A stretch of DNA of 15,233 nt from Bacillota bacterium (GCA_023460055.1 JAEWRJ010000121.1:1-15233); one strand, 5' to 3'. Counted from the first letter of the stretch, positions 1 through 6,844 are shown. Numbers and translations are program-made. Notes: generated from the sequence alone by a model not told the origin.

Positions 1-1232
1 GGCTGTACCTGGTCCGCAACCTGTATAACCGTCGGTTGGAGCGGTTTGGCATGGTGGTGCTGGGGCTGAACGCGGAGATGCTTCTTTCACCATTGCTTGA
101 TACCAATACGCTGTGGGAAGGGAAAGCGGATATCATCCTGGATGAATATGTGCATACCGCAAACATAGATCATCCCTTTTATGATGAAGACTACCGGCCG
201 GGGTTGCTGGAGGAAGACGACAATATCAGTTATAGCCAGCGTGTAAAAACCTCCGACTATCAATTGACGTACCGGGTCAGGCTTGATCATTCCATTGTCT
301 TTGGGCAGCTGGATGAATACTATCATCTGCTGTGGATCCTTATTTTACTGCTGATCCCCCTGGCCGGGCTGATCATGCTGTTTATCCATCGGCGAATGAC
401 CAAGCCATTGGCTCGTCTGTCTTCAGCAACCCGCCAGATGGCGCAGGGAGAACTGGGGGTGACTGTGCCCATGCAGGGGCCGGATGAGATCGGCAGCCTT
501 GGCCGTTCATTTAACGCCATGAGCCTGCAGATCCAGCATCTGATTGACAAGTCCTACCGGGAAGAATTAGCCCTGCGCGATGCCCGCATCTCAGCCCTGC
601 AAAGCCGCATCAACCCGCACTTTATGAACAATGCCCTGGAGATGATAAATTGGCAAGCCCGCATGGAGGGGGCTGAAACTGTCAGCCAGATGATTGAGGC
701 GCTTAGCATACTCATCAATGCTGCGCTGGACCGTACCGATGAACGCACGGTCCCGCTGTATTCTGAGATTGAAGTTGCAGATGCCTATTTTTTCTTTATC
801 AAGCAGCGTTTCGCCGGAAGGGTCAGCATAGAAAAAAACTTTGATGATTCCCTGCTTGAGTGGCATGTTCCGCGCCTGATTATCCAAACATTGCTCGAAA
901 ACGCCGTAGAGCACGGTATAGCTCCCGCGGGCGGCGGCGCTATACGTCTGCATGCCTATGTGAAGAATGAACTTTTGTATATTGATATATGTAACAACGG
1001 CAAGCTTCTGAGCGCTCAGGAGCAGGAGAAAATTGCTGCCCTGCTTAAAGATATCGGGACGGATCAGGGTGAGCATATCGGTATCCGAAATGTCAGCCTG
1101 AGACTGAATCTGATCTATCACGGCGAGGCTGGTCTGGATATTTCTTCTGACGAAAACGGGGATACACGGGCGCGCATTCATATTCCCATAGATCAAAGCT
1201 ACGGTGAATTTCCACAGAGGAGCGTAACATGA
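1..1232 (+). CDS. Sensor histidine kinase, YesM type (5' end outside window)
   Basis: Membrane sensor kinase of a two-component system, expected to phosphorylate the response regulator encoded at 2458. The frame is open to the left edge (first full codon at 3), so the start and most of the extracellular sensor domain are missing; an apparent TTG start at 36 is only an internal Leu codon. Visible parts in order: the end of an extracellular, probably Cache-like domain; one hydrophobic membrane segment (about nt 327-386); a HAMP linker (about 390-545); the His_kinase domain with the phospho-acceptor motif INPHF, His codon at 618-620; and a HATPase_c domain with N-box LLENAVEHG (about 891-917) and a G2-like GIRN stretch near 1080. 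The nucleotide-binding G1 motif reads CNNGKLL, so the usual DNGxG Asp is Asn and the second Gly is absent. The gene ends in an ATGA overlap with the binding-protein gene. The family is clear; the stimulus is unknown. Confidence 0.93.
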   Translation, partial: LYLVRNLYNRRLERFGMVVLGLNAEMLLSPLLDTNTLWEGKADIILDEYVHTANIDHPFYDEDYRPGLLEEDDNISYSQRVKTSDYQLTYRVRLDHSIVFGQLDEYYHLLWILILLLIPLAGLIMLFIHRRMTKPLARLSSATRQMAQGELGVTVPMQGPDEIGSLGRSFNAMSLQIQHLIDKSYREELALRDARISALQSRINPHFMNNALEMINWQARMEGAETVSQMIEALSILINAALDRTDERTVPLYSEIEVADAYFFFIKQRFAGRVSIEKNFDDSLLEWHVPRLIIQTLLENAVEHGIAPAGGGAIRLHAYVKNELLYIDICNNGKLLSAQEQEKIAALLKDIGTDQGEHIGIRNVSLRLNLIYHGEAGLDISSDENGDTRARIHIPIDQSYGEFPQRSVT

Positions 1233-2443
1233 AAAAAAAGCGTCGAATCATAAATATCCTTATAGCTGTTGCTTTCCTCTCAGTCACTATCTCTTGTCTG
1301 GCTGAGACAGTGACCCTGAGAACTGTCAGCACTTTTGCGGGCACCGATGCCGGCCCCGAATACGTTGATCTATTGCATGCCTGGGAGGCAGCAACGGGGA
1401 ACCATGTTGATGACCGTTCTGCCGCTTCAGACGAAACATGGAAAGCTGAGATGCTCAACGATTTCGCCGCCGGTAATGAACCGGATGTGTTTTTCTTCTT
1501 TGCCGCAACAGCCGACTCAAAGCCTCTGCTTGGCCGTGTCATTCCAATCAGCCAGATCAATGCGGTTTATCCCGACCTGGACCTGGTTGAAAGCGCGGGC
1601 CTGCGTGAAGAAGACGGCCTTGTCTATGCCATTGATGTACGCCCCTTCTGGGAAGGATTGTTCGTCAATACCGATTTGTTTGAGCGTTATGCCCTTGAAC
1701 TGCCGACAGACAGGGATAAATTTGAAAAGGCCGTTCAAGTCTTCCGCAGAAATGGCATTGTTCCTCTTGCCATTTCATTAAGCGATATACCGCACTATAT
1801 CGTAGAGTTTTCGATACTGGCCAGCGGCAGCACAAAAGATCATCAGGCACGTCCCGCGGATGTTTCCGCGATCCCCGATTCCTGGGTCAGGGGGATGCAG
1901 CTGATCAGACATCTGTATCAGATCGGTGCCTTTCCTGATAATGTGAACGCTACATCGGAAGTCTTGACCACGTCGATGTTTATCAATAAGCAGGCAGCTA
2001 TGCTGCTGGACGGCTCATGGCGAGCGAATGGAGTCGCTGAAGAAAATTGGGATACCACCATCGTTTTACCCTTTCCCCCCTATAACGAAGAGGCGGATCC
2101 CTCGGCCATCATCGGCGGAACATCAATGGGCTTTTATATCAGCAAACGGGCCTGGGATGATGAAGAGAAGCGTGATGCCGCCGTGAGTTTGCTGGCCCAC
2201 TTGACCAGCGATGAAGCACGGGCAAGGCTTGGCTTTACGTTTGGCGGCGAGATGCTGAAAAGCGCCATCACCCTCACGGGAACAGCGGCGGAAAACGGCT
2301 CGCTTGCCTTCCCTATAGGCGATGTGATGGATTCGGGCGCGCGCAGCTTTTGGTTCAGCCAGATACCGGCTATTGCCGACGGCACGGCGGACATTCGGGA
2401 AGTCTTGGAAGAAACCATTAAACGCGGAGCGTTTTTCAGATAA
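1229..2443 (+). CDS. Extracellular solute-binding protein, family 1 (sugar type)
   Basis: A 404-residue exported protein resembling the periplasmic-type binding subunits of carbohydrate ABC importers (UgpB/MalE-like). The N-terminus has a Lys/Arg-rich start and a hydrophobic core (about residues 9-22). Cys23 follows it, but Thr sits at -3, so a lipoprotein anchor is uncertain; cleavage after Ala25 is an alternative. Family hallmarks are the early LLHAWEAATGN stretch, the GLVYAID segment with a following FVNTDLF, and FINKQAAMLLDGSW near residues 249-262. The start is supported by AGAGGAG six bases upstream. It overlaps the kinase stop by ATGA and is followed 14 bases later by the response regulator. 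No permease or ATPase gene is present, so it may serve as a ligand-sensing partner of the kinase rather than in uptake. The ligand cannot be read from the sequence. Confidence 0.9.
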   Translation: MKKKRRIINILIAVAFLSVTISCLAETVTLRTVSTFAGTDAGPEYVDLLHAWEAATGNHVDDRSAASDETWKAEMLNDFAAGNEPDVFFFFAATADSKPLLGRVIPISQINAVYPDLDLVESAGLREEDGLVYAIDVRPFWEGLFVNTDLFERYALELPTDRDKFEKAVQVFRRNGIVPLAISLSDIPHYIVEFSILASGSTKDHQARPADVSAIPDSWVRGMQLIRHLYQIGAFPDNVNATSEVLTTSMFINKQAAMLLDGSWRANGVAEENWDTTIVLPFPPYNEEADPSAIIGGTSMGFYISKRAWDDEEKRDAAVSLLAHLTSDEARARLGFTFGGEMLKSAITLTGTAAENGSLAFPIGDVMDSGARSFWFSQIPAIADGTADIREVLEETIKRGAFFR

Positions 2444-2457
2444 GGAAGGGGCGGGAT

Positions 2458-3222
2458 ATGATTCTTAAAGTTGCACTGGTGGATGACGAACAGATCATAC
2501 TTAATGGTTTGCAAAGTGTCATTGATTGGAAAAGTTTCGGCTGCGAGGTGGTCGGCACCGCGGCGGATGGAAGGAGCGGCCTTGATCTGGTGCGAAACAT
2601 GAAGCCTGATATTCTCCTTACCGATATCAGAATGCCTAATATGGATGGCATTGCCATGATCGCGGCGCTTAAAAGCGAGTTTCCCCGTTTGCAGGTCAGC
2701 ATACTGACTGCCTACCGCGATTTTGAGTACGCGCGCAAGGCCATCGGCCTTGGCGTATCACGATATTTACTAAAACCCAGCAAGATGGATGAACTGGAGG
2801 AAGCAATTTTGCATATGTCAGATATCCTCCGTACAGACATGCCTATAGATGCAAATGATGAACCTCAAAAGGAGAAGGAAACAGGAGCCGCAGATCCCTC
2901 TGCGTTCATTGTAGAGAGAGCCCTGCAGTATATGAAGGATAACTGTGTCAGGCGCATTCGCCTTTCAGATGTAGCGGATAGCGTATATGTCAGCCAGTGG
3001 CATTTATCCAAGCTGCTTAACCGTTATACCGGCAGAAGCTTCTTTGACATTTTAAGTGACTATCGAATCAATAAATCTAAAGAGATGATAACCGATCCTT
3101 CTTTGCGCATCCATGAGATTGCGGTCATGGTGGGTTTTTCGGACGTGGCTCACTTTTCAAAGACATTCAAGCGGATTACAGGGAAATCTCCCGTTGACTA
3201 CAGAGCAAGCTATTGCAGATAG
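2458..3222 (+). CDS. Response regulator, YesN type (receiver + AraC DNA-binding domain)
   Basis: A 254-residue cytoplasmic transcription regulator. The receiver domain occupies residues 1-120 with the acidic pair Asp9/Asp10, phospho-acceptor Asp56 in LLTDIRMP, Thr84 in ILTAY and Lys106 in LLKPSKMDEL. A short acidic linker (about 121-150) leads to a C-terminal AraC/XylS double helix-turn-helix (about 155-254), including IHEIAVMVGFSD and FKRITGKSPVDYR, the family signature near the C-terminus. The receiver-to-AraC arrangement at about 250 residues is a short form; many YesN proteins have a longer middle region. A purine-rich AAGGAAGGGG lies just before ATG 2458. It is expected to be activated by the kinase encoded at the left edge. 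Its target genes are not visible; the upstream binding protein or genes to the left are candidates. Confidence 0.93.
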   Translation: MILKVALVDDEQIILNGLQSVIDWKSFGCEVVGTAADGRSGLDLVRNMKPDILLTDIRMPNMDGIAMIAALKSEFPRLQVSILTAYRDFEYARKAIGLGVSRYLLKPSKMDELEEAILHMSDILRTDMPIDANDEPQKEKETGAADPSAFIVERALQYMKDNCVRRIRLSDVADSVYVSQWHLSKLLNRYTGRSFFDILSDYRINKSKEMITDPSLRIHEIAVMVGFSDVAHFSKTFKRITGKSPVDYRASYCR

Positions 3223-3231
3223 GAGGATTTT

Positions 3232-4101
3232 ATGCGTGAACGGATTATGGCCATTTGCTACGACTTTGATAAGACACTGGCTCCTGACGATATGCAATCC
3301 TTCACCTTCATTCCTTCTGTCGGCATGACGATCGACGAGTTCTGGGAGGAGTCGGATAAACTTGCCTCTGAGAACGGCATGGATAAAAACCTGGCCTGGA
3401 TGAAATTGATGCTTGATAAGGCCAAGGAAAACGGCCGCTCCATTGAGCGGAGCGCTTTTATGGAGTTGGGCAAGAATGTGACTCTATACCCGGGAGTTGT
3501 TGAGTGGTTCGAGCTGATCAATGACTACGCAGCTGTCCGCGGTATCCGAACCGAGCATTATATCATATCCTCCGGCCTCAAAGAGATCATAGCCGGCAGC
3601 GAAATAGCGCCGCATATCCATCGCATTTATGCTTCAACCTTTTATTACTCCCCGGACAATACAGCCCTGTGGCCTGCTCAAGCTATTAACTATACCAACA
3701 AGACACAGTACATCTTCAGGATAGCCAAAGGCGCCTTTGATGAAAACAATGAACGGGTCAACGCCAGCTATCAGGATGATCAACTTTACCTGCCTTATGA
3801 AAACATGGTGTATATCGGCGACAGCGATACAGATATCCCCTGCATGCGGCTTGTGAAAAGCAAGGGAGGCACATCGATCGGCGTCCACGATCCTAAAAAG
3901 CATAAAGAAGAGAAAATTCATCGGTTATTTCGTGAAGGGCGAATCAACTATTTTGCTCCCGCTGATTACAGGGAGGGAAAACCACTGCACCGTATCATGA
4001 AGAAGGTGATCGACCTTGTGGCCGCCAGAGAGGATCTGTGGCAGGAAGAAGCGGCGCTGAGAGAACTTGCGGATAACCCGCGGGAGGATAGCAAGCAATA
4101 A
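3232..4101 (+). CDS. HAD-superfamily phosphatase-like hydrolase
   Basis: A 289-residue soluble protein with the haloacid dehalogenase fold signatures. Motif I is YDFDKT (nucleophile Asp11, acid/base Asp13), motif II is IISSG (Ser113/114), motif III probably uses Lys157 in NYTNKTQ, and motif IV is GDSDTD (Asp197, Asp201). These are the residues for Mg-dependent phosphoaspartyl catalysis. A cap insertion lies between motifs I and II (residues about 20-85), as in phosphoserine-phosphatase-like (HAD/PF12710) members. The substrate is unknown. The start ATG is preceded by AGGAGG and lies nine bases after the response-regulator stop, so it is very likely the last gene of the sensory operon. A second Met at residue 6 is possible but has no better ribosome site. 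The stop codon falls inside the T-run of the converging tRNA terminator. Confidence 0.85.
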   Translation: MRERIMAICYDFDKTLAPDDMQSFTFIPSVGMTIDEFWEESDKLASENGMDKNLAWMKLMLDKAKENGRSIERSAFMELGKNVTLYPGVVEWFELINDYAAVRGIRTEHYIISSGLKEIIAGSEIAPHIHRIYASTFYYSPDNTALWPAQAINYTNKTQYIFRIAKGAFDENNERVNASYQDDQLYLPYENMVYIGDSDTDIPCMRLVKSKGGTSIGVHDPKKHKEEKIHRLFREGRINYFAPADYREGKPLHRIMKKVIDLVAAREDLWQEEAALRELADNPREDSKQ

Positions 4102-4134
4102 AAAACAAGCCTTGAAACTAAAAAATTTCAAGGC
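4101..4134 (-). terminator. Rho-independent terminator of tRNA-Trp
   Basis: Perfect 9-bp stem (4109-4117 with 4126-4134) around an 8-nt loop. Read on the minus strand it is followed by TTGTTTTTT, a good U-tract. It starts five bases after the encoded CCA of the tRNA. On the plus strand the trailing bases are not T-rich, so it is probably not an efficient terminator for the HAD operon. Confidence 0.85.
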
Positions 4135-4139
4135 CTGCT

Positions 4140-4213
4140 TGGCAGGGGCAGAAGGACTCGAACCCTCAACAAAGGTTTTGGAGACCCACGTGTTACCATT
4201 ACACCATGCCCCT
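4140..4213 (-). tRNA. tRNA-Trp (anticodon CCA)
   Basis: The minus strand folds into a cloverleaf. The acceptor stem AGGGGCA/TGCCCCT has 7 bp with discriminator G at 4143; the D-stem is GTGT/ACAC. The anticodon loop is CTCCAAA, giving anticodon CCA with U33 in place. The T-arm has the TTCGAGT loop on a 5-bp stem with one G-U pair. CCA is encoded (4140-4142). The AGGGGCA 5' end and the GGTCTCCAAAACC anticodon arm match the usual tRNA-Trp pattern of Bacillota. The anticodon stem has a U-U mismatch at 27-43 and a G-U at 28-42. This is an isolated single tRNA gene with its own promoter and terminator. Confidence 0.95.
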
Positions 4214-4227
4214 AGGGCAACAGCGAT

Positions 4228-4256
4228 ATTATAGCCAAGCCCGGTCTGAGTGTCAA
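4228..4256 (-). promoter_or_regulatory. Consensus sigma-A promoter for tRNA-Trp
   Basis: On the minus strand a perfect TTGACA (-35, 4251-4256) and a perfect TATAAT (-10, 4228-4233) are separated by exactly 17 bases. The predicted start lies about seven bases before the mature tRNA 5' end at 4213. Perfect hexamers are typical of strongly expressed stable-RNA genes. Confidence 0.93.
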
Positions 4257-4259
4257 GCG

Positions 4260-4288
4260 AAAAACCGCCCCAATTCACCCGAAATTGG
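4260..4288 (-). terminator. Possible terminator of the zinc-ribbon/YcaQ unit
   Basis: On the minus strand, 20 bases after the YcaQ-family stop codon, CCAATT (4283-4288) pairs with AATTGG (4270-4275) over a 7-nt loop. A run of five T (4260-4264) follows after five further G/C-rich bases. The stem is short and the T-run is offset, so this is a modest call. It lies immediately upstream of the tRNA promoter, where a terminator would be expected. Confidence 0.45.
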
Positions 4289-4307
4289 CCCAAATTTGCG
4301 CTTTGTG

Positions 4308-5477
4308 TCACATATTGCTCAGCTGATGGAAGCGGGTAAATCTTGCGAGGCAATCATCGAGGGATGTTTTTACATAAATATCTCCCTCATCGATTCCGCT
4401 CTCAAACCACAGACCCTTTATTTGCATATCTCCTGTTTTCTTGTTTACAACGGGCTCTATCCTGCCGGCAAAGTTTTCTCCCATTAGCACAGGCAATACA
4501 TAATAGCCATACTTGCGCTTTTCCTTCGGCGCGTAGATCTCCCAGGTATAGGTATAGTCAAATACCGCCTCGATCAACTTCCTATCCCACATCATATTAT
4601 CTAGCGGAGCTATCAGTTCACAGCGCGGCTCAAAGTCAAGCTGTGATCTGGCTTTCTCCATAAGCGGCTCATCTTCGGTTAACATGTATAGCAGATCCCG
4701 CATTCCCTCCACGCGAAGAGGCTTGATGGTTCCCGCTTTGACCAGCAGTTCAAAGGTTTCATTTCTCTGCGGCGTTTTAAAATCAGGGAAGCCCAGCCAG
4801 GCCGGAGAGGCCTTATTCCACATCAGTCCGACGGACCCGATGCGGCGGGTAAGCAAAAAGCTGTAGAGCTGTCCGTCGCTTTCAAAACCCGATGGTTCCT
4901 GTGTTAATCCATCCGGCAGGCAGCGCTCGATCAAATCATAGTACTTTATTGCGCCTTGCTTATGATGTATGCCTAAGGTGCCAGCGGAGTACAAGTGCTC
5001 CAGCACAGCACGCGACAGACGGGAAGGCCCCCAGAACCAATGCACCTTGTCACTTGAATCGAAATCCTTTGAACACAGCGGGCCACGTCTCCCGATCTCC
5101 TCAATAACAGCTTGGCACGCGGGAGCAATCTGCTCATGACTTCGCATCCATCCGCCGCGTATCTGACGCATATAGGAAAAACGAGGCCAATCCTCTGCCG
5201 GAAAGATGCAAAGTTCCTTATCAAAATAATCCACCAGGCGGCGCTGTTCGTAGAGCAGGTCATTAAGTGTTTGTTTTGAATAGCCGCCGATACGCGATTG
5301 AAGCACCAGATCGGCATTGCGTCCGCAGACATCGATAGGGTCATACTGTATGCTGTCGGCCTGGCGGATATATGCATAGGCGCCTTCGGCCCCTGTAAAT
5401 CTACGCCCGCCAAGCAAGCCATGCTTAAGCAGCATAAAGCGTCTGGCCTCACGCTTCGTGATGTGCTCCGAGGTCAT
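4308..5477 (-). CDS. YcaQ/AlkZ-family winged-helix DNA glycosylase-like protein
   Basis: A 389-residue protein of the HTH_42 (PF06224) family, which contains the interstrand-crosslink glycosylases YcaQ/AlkX and AlkZ that excise alkylated bases. The family's catalytic Q-hydrophobic-D motif is visible as Gln44-Tyr45-Asp46 in SIQYDPIDV. The later family blocks are also present: APLDNMMWDR, the E-Y-P then GYYVLPVLMG stretch, and the FAGRIEP turn. The ATG at 5477 is chosen because it overlaps the upstream stop as ATGA and has GGGAAGG four bases before it. A GTG at 5492 would add five residues but has no ribosome site. It is translated from the same message as the zinc-ribbon gene. A repair role is known for the family; the substrate here is inference. 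Confidence 0.88.
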   Translation of the reverse strand: MTSEHITKREARRFMLLKHGLLGGRRFTGAEGAYAYIRQADSIQYDPIDVCGRNADLVLQSRIGGYSKQTLNDLLYEQRRLVDYFDKELCIFPAEDWPRFSYMRQIRGGWMRSHEQIAPACQAVIEEIGRRGPLCSKDFDSSDKVHWFWGPSRLSRAVLEHLYSAGTLGIHHKQGAIKYYDLIERCLPDGLTQEPSGFESDGQLYSFLLTRRIGSVGLMWNKASPAWLGFPDFKTPQRNETFELLVKAGTIKPLRVEGMRDLLYMLTEDEPLMEKARSQLDFEPRCELIAPLDNMMWDRKLIEAVFDYTYTWEIYAPKEKRKYGYYVLPVLMGENFAGRIEPVVNKKTGDMQIKGLWFESGIDEGDIYVKTSLDDCLARFTRFHQLSNM

Positions 5478-5959
5478 AGCGCCTTCCCGCACTGGCTGCA
5501 GTACTTTGCCGCTTCATCGTTAAGGGTGCGGCAATTGATACAGCGTACCATCACTTTTGTCTGCTCCATTTCCCCCGTCTTTTCCTCGCCCTCTTTGAAT
5601 CCTGCAACCGCATCCCTTACCACACCGCCTATAGCTTCGCTGTAGGGCGACAGTTCCTCCCGTGCCCGCTGAGGATCCAGCACCACACCGGAACCTGCCA
5701 GTCCTTTCGCGCCCGCGGAACGCAGAAATTGCCCTGCAACGATGAGAATCATGCCGATAACTGCCCATATGAAAGAACCCGCAGAAGAGCCAAAGCGTTC
5801 CGCTCCAAAATGAGAAAAGCTGCCCATCGAACTGATGATTGTAAAGAAGGGAATTAAAAACAGTATGAAACCAATCACGGTGAGCGCCATCCCCCCATAG
5901 AACATCAGCTTTCGATCCGGGCTGATCTCTCCGTGCTTCCTGAACTCATCTAATTTCAA
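5474..5959 (-). CDS. Small membrane protein with C-terminal zinc ribbon
   Basis: A 161-residue protein with two hydrophobic segments (about residues 20-42 and 63-79), a polar middle region, and a C-terminal zinc ribbon with Cys140-x2-Cys143 and Cys154-x2-Cys157 (CINCRTL and CSQCGKAL). The function is unknown; such proteins are common unassigned zinc_ribbon-domain proteins. The start is TTG at 5957-5959: AAGGAGG lies seven bases upstream, and a clear promoter has its -10 at 5995-6000. In-frame codons further upstream (ATG at 6013) lie outside the message or lack a ribosome site. Its stop overlaps the start of the YcaQ-family gene, which implies translational coupling. No enzymatic motif is seen. 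Confidence 0.82.
   Translation of the reverse strand: MKLDEFRKHGEISPDRKLMFYGGMALTVIGFILFLIPFFTIISSMGSFSHFGAERFGSSAGSFIWAVIGMILIVAGQFLRSAGAKGLAGSGVVLDPQRAREELSPYSEAIGGVVRDAVAGFKEGEEKTGEMEQTKVMVRCINCRTLNDEAAKYCSQCGKAL
5482..5488 (-). promoter_or_regulatory. Ribosome binding site deciding the YcaQ-family start
   Basis: GGGAAGG on the minus strand ends four bases before ATG 5477. No comparable site precedes the GTG at 5492. It lies inside the end of the zinc-ribbon coding sequence. Confidence 0.65.
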
Positions 5960-5966
5960 AATACAG

Positions 5967-5973
5967 CCTCCTT
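5967..5973 (-). promoter_or_regulatory. Ribosome binding site fixing a TTG start
   Basis: AAGGAGG, near-perfect complementarity to the 16S 3' end, is seven bases before TTG 5959. It lies between the predicted transcription start (about 5988) and the coding region, so it selects TTG over the upstream in-frame ATGs. Confidence 0.85.
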
Positions 5974-5994
5974 GGCAATTCATGATGTGTTTCC

Positions 5995-6023
5995 ATATTA
6001 TGGCGTCGGGCATTTAATGTCAA
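5995..6023 (-). promoter_or_regulatory. Sigma-A promoter for the zinc-ribbon/YcaQ unit
   Basis: The minus strand carries TTGACA (-35, 6018-6023), a 17-base spacer and TAATAT (-10, 5995-6000). The leader to the TTG start would be about 30 bases. Confidence 0.85.
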
Positions 6024-6045
6024 TGGCTTAACAAAGCAAAAGCGA

Positions 6046-6074
6046 TTGTGTCCTCTCCATGCTTGTGATATGAT
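6046..6074 (+). promoter_or_regulatory. Probable promoter for the ferredoxin/DUF488 unit
   Basis: TTGTGT (6046-6051), a 17-base spacer and TATGAT (6069-6074). It is divergent from the promoter at 5995-6023, with the two -35 boxes 22 bases apart. The leader to ATG 6185 would be about 105 bases, and I see no convincing riboswitch or attenuator in it. Confidence 0.65.
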
Positions 6075-6184
6075 ATAAACATCAAATCGCACGCTTGACC
6101 GATATAACAAACAAATATTGTTTCCGAGATGATTTCTATACCTGAAGAATGACGCAAACAAATTGCTTTAGGGAGGGAAAAGAA

Positions 6185-6373
6185 ATGAAGGTAACGATTT
6201 ATCCGGATCGCTGTAAAGGCTGCGGACTTTGCGAGGGCATTGCTCCTTCTGTTTTCCGTGTAGATGACTACAATCAGGCACAGGTTGTCATACAGCCCGA
6301 TCCCCTGACGCCTGATATACAGCAGGCGATCGTATGCTGCCCCATGGACGCTATCGCCCTTCTGGCGGGATAA
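6185..6373 (+). CDS. Single-cluster [4Fe-4S] ferredoxin
   Basis: A 62-residue ferredoxin of the short monocluster type. The cluster ligands are Cys10, Cys13 and Cys16 in CKGCGLC, and the distal Cys52 in the CCP motif (Cys51 is an extra cysteine). This is the 3+1 pattern of one [4Fe-4S] cluster; the position often replaced by Asp in related ferredoxins is Cys here. It would carry electrons in the cytoplasm; the partners are unknown. ATG 6185 is preceded by AGGGAGG about nine bases upstream. The in-frame ATG at 6149 would add 12 residues before the conserved start and has no ribosome site. It is followed ten bases later by the DUF488 gene in the same direction. Confidence 0.92.
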   Translation: MKVTIYPDRCKGCGLCEGIAPSVFRVDDYNQAQVVIQPDPLTPDIQQAIVCCPMDAIALLAG

Positions 6374-6383
6374 GTATGCTCTT

Positions 6384-6746
6384 ATGGGGAATATTCTTAT
6401 CAAGAGGGTTTATAAGGTCCCAGAGGCAGGTGATGGCTGCCGTATTCTGGTTGACCGTCTATGGCCACGTGGCTTGACAAAGGAACGCCTTCAAGCGGAT
6501 GGGTGGATCAAGTATATCTCCCCATCACCGGAAATCCGTAAAGCCTTTTGCCATAAGGAAGAATACTTTGATACCTTTAAAGCCGCTTACCTGGCAGAAC
6601 TGAACGCTAATCCGCAAAAGGATGAATTTATCAACATAGCAAAAGAATGTTTAGGAAACGGCAATCTGACGCTGCTGTATGCAACAGTCAGCGAAACGAT
6701 CAATCATGCCGTTATATTGCGGGATTGGCTGGAAAGTCAGATCTAA
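6384..6746 (+). CDS. DUF488 (YeaO-like) family protein
   Basis: A 120-residue protein with the conserved blocks of the DUF488/YeaO family: KRVY near residue 8, DGCRILVDRLWPRGLTKE at about 17-34, and WIKYISPSPEIRKAF at about 41-55, followed by an aromatic F..F..AYLAEL helix. Its length is normal for the family and no membrane segment is seen. The biochemical function is not established. It starts ten bases after the ferredoxin stop with no strong ribosome site, so it probably depends on read-through from the ferredoxin message. A hairpin terminator follows 45 bases after its stop. Confidence 0.88.
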   Translation: MGNILIKRVYKVPEAGDGCRILVDRLWPRGLTKERLQADGWIKYISPSPEIRKAFCHKEEYFDTFKAAYLAELNANPQKDEFINIAKECLGNGNLTLLYATVSETINHAVILRDWLESQI

Positions 6747-6791
6747 ACGTAGGTCTATACAATACTACTCAAATAAGCGTAGCATGTATAA

Positions 6792-6820
6792 AGCCGTCAC
6801 GCAGATATCGCGTGACGGCT
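6792..6820. terminator. Bidirectional hairpin terminator
   Basis: A perfect 11-bp GC-rich stem (6792-6802 with 6810-6820) with a 7-nt loop. It lies between the convergent DUF488 gene (stop at 6746, + strand) and the LRR/Big_2 gene (stop at 6845, - strand). The plus-strand tail is GGGCTTTATT and the minus-strand tail is TTTATAC. T-tracts on both sides are short, but position and stem strength fit a shared terminator. Confidence 0.75.
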
Positions 6821-6844
6821 GGGCTTTATTGATTAGGTAAGAGG

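Noticed and set aside
591..1196. Long minus-strand open frame (201 codons) opposite the histidine kinase
   Set aside because: It lies entirely inside a clearly coding kinase domain, has no ribosome site and resembles no family I know; it is a shadow frame.
5478..5492. GTG start at 5492 for the YcaQ-family protein
   Set aside because: No ribosome site before it, whereas ATG 5477 has GGGAAGG and the ATGA overlap.
6075..6184. Riboswitch or attenuator in the ferredoxin leader
   Set aside because: No recognisable aptamer core and no terminator/antiterminator pair could be found by eye.
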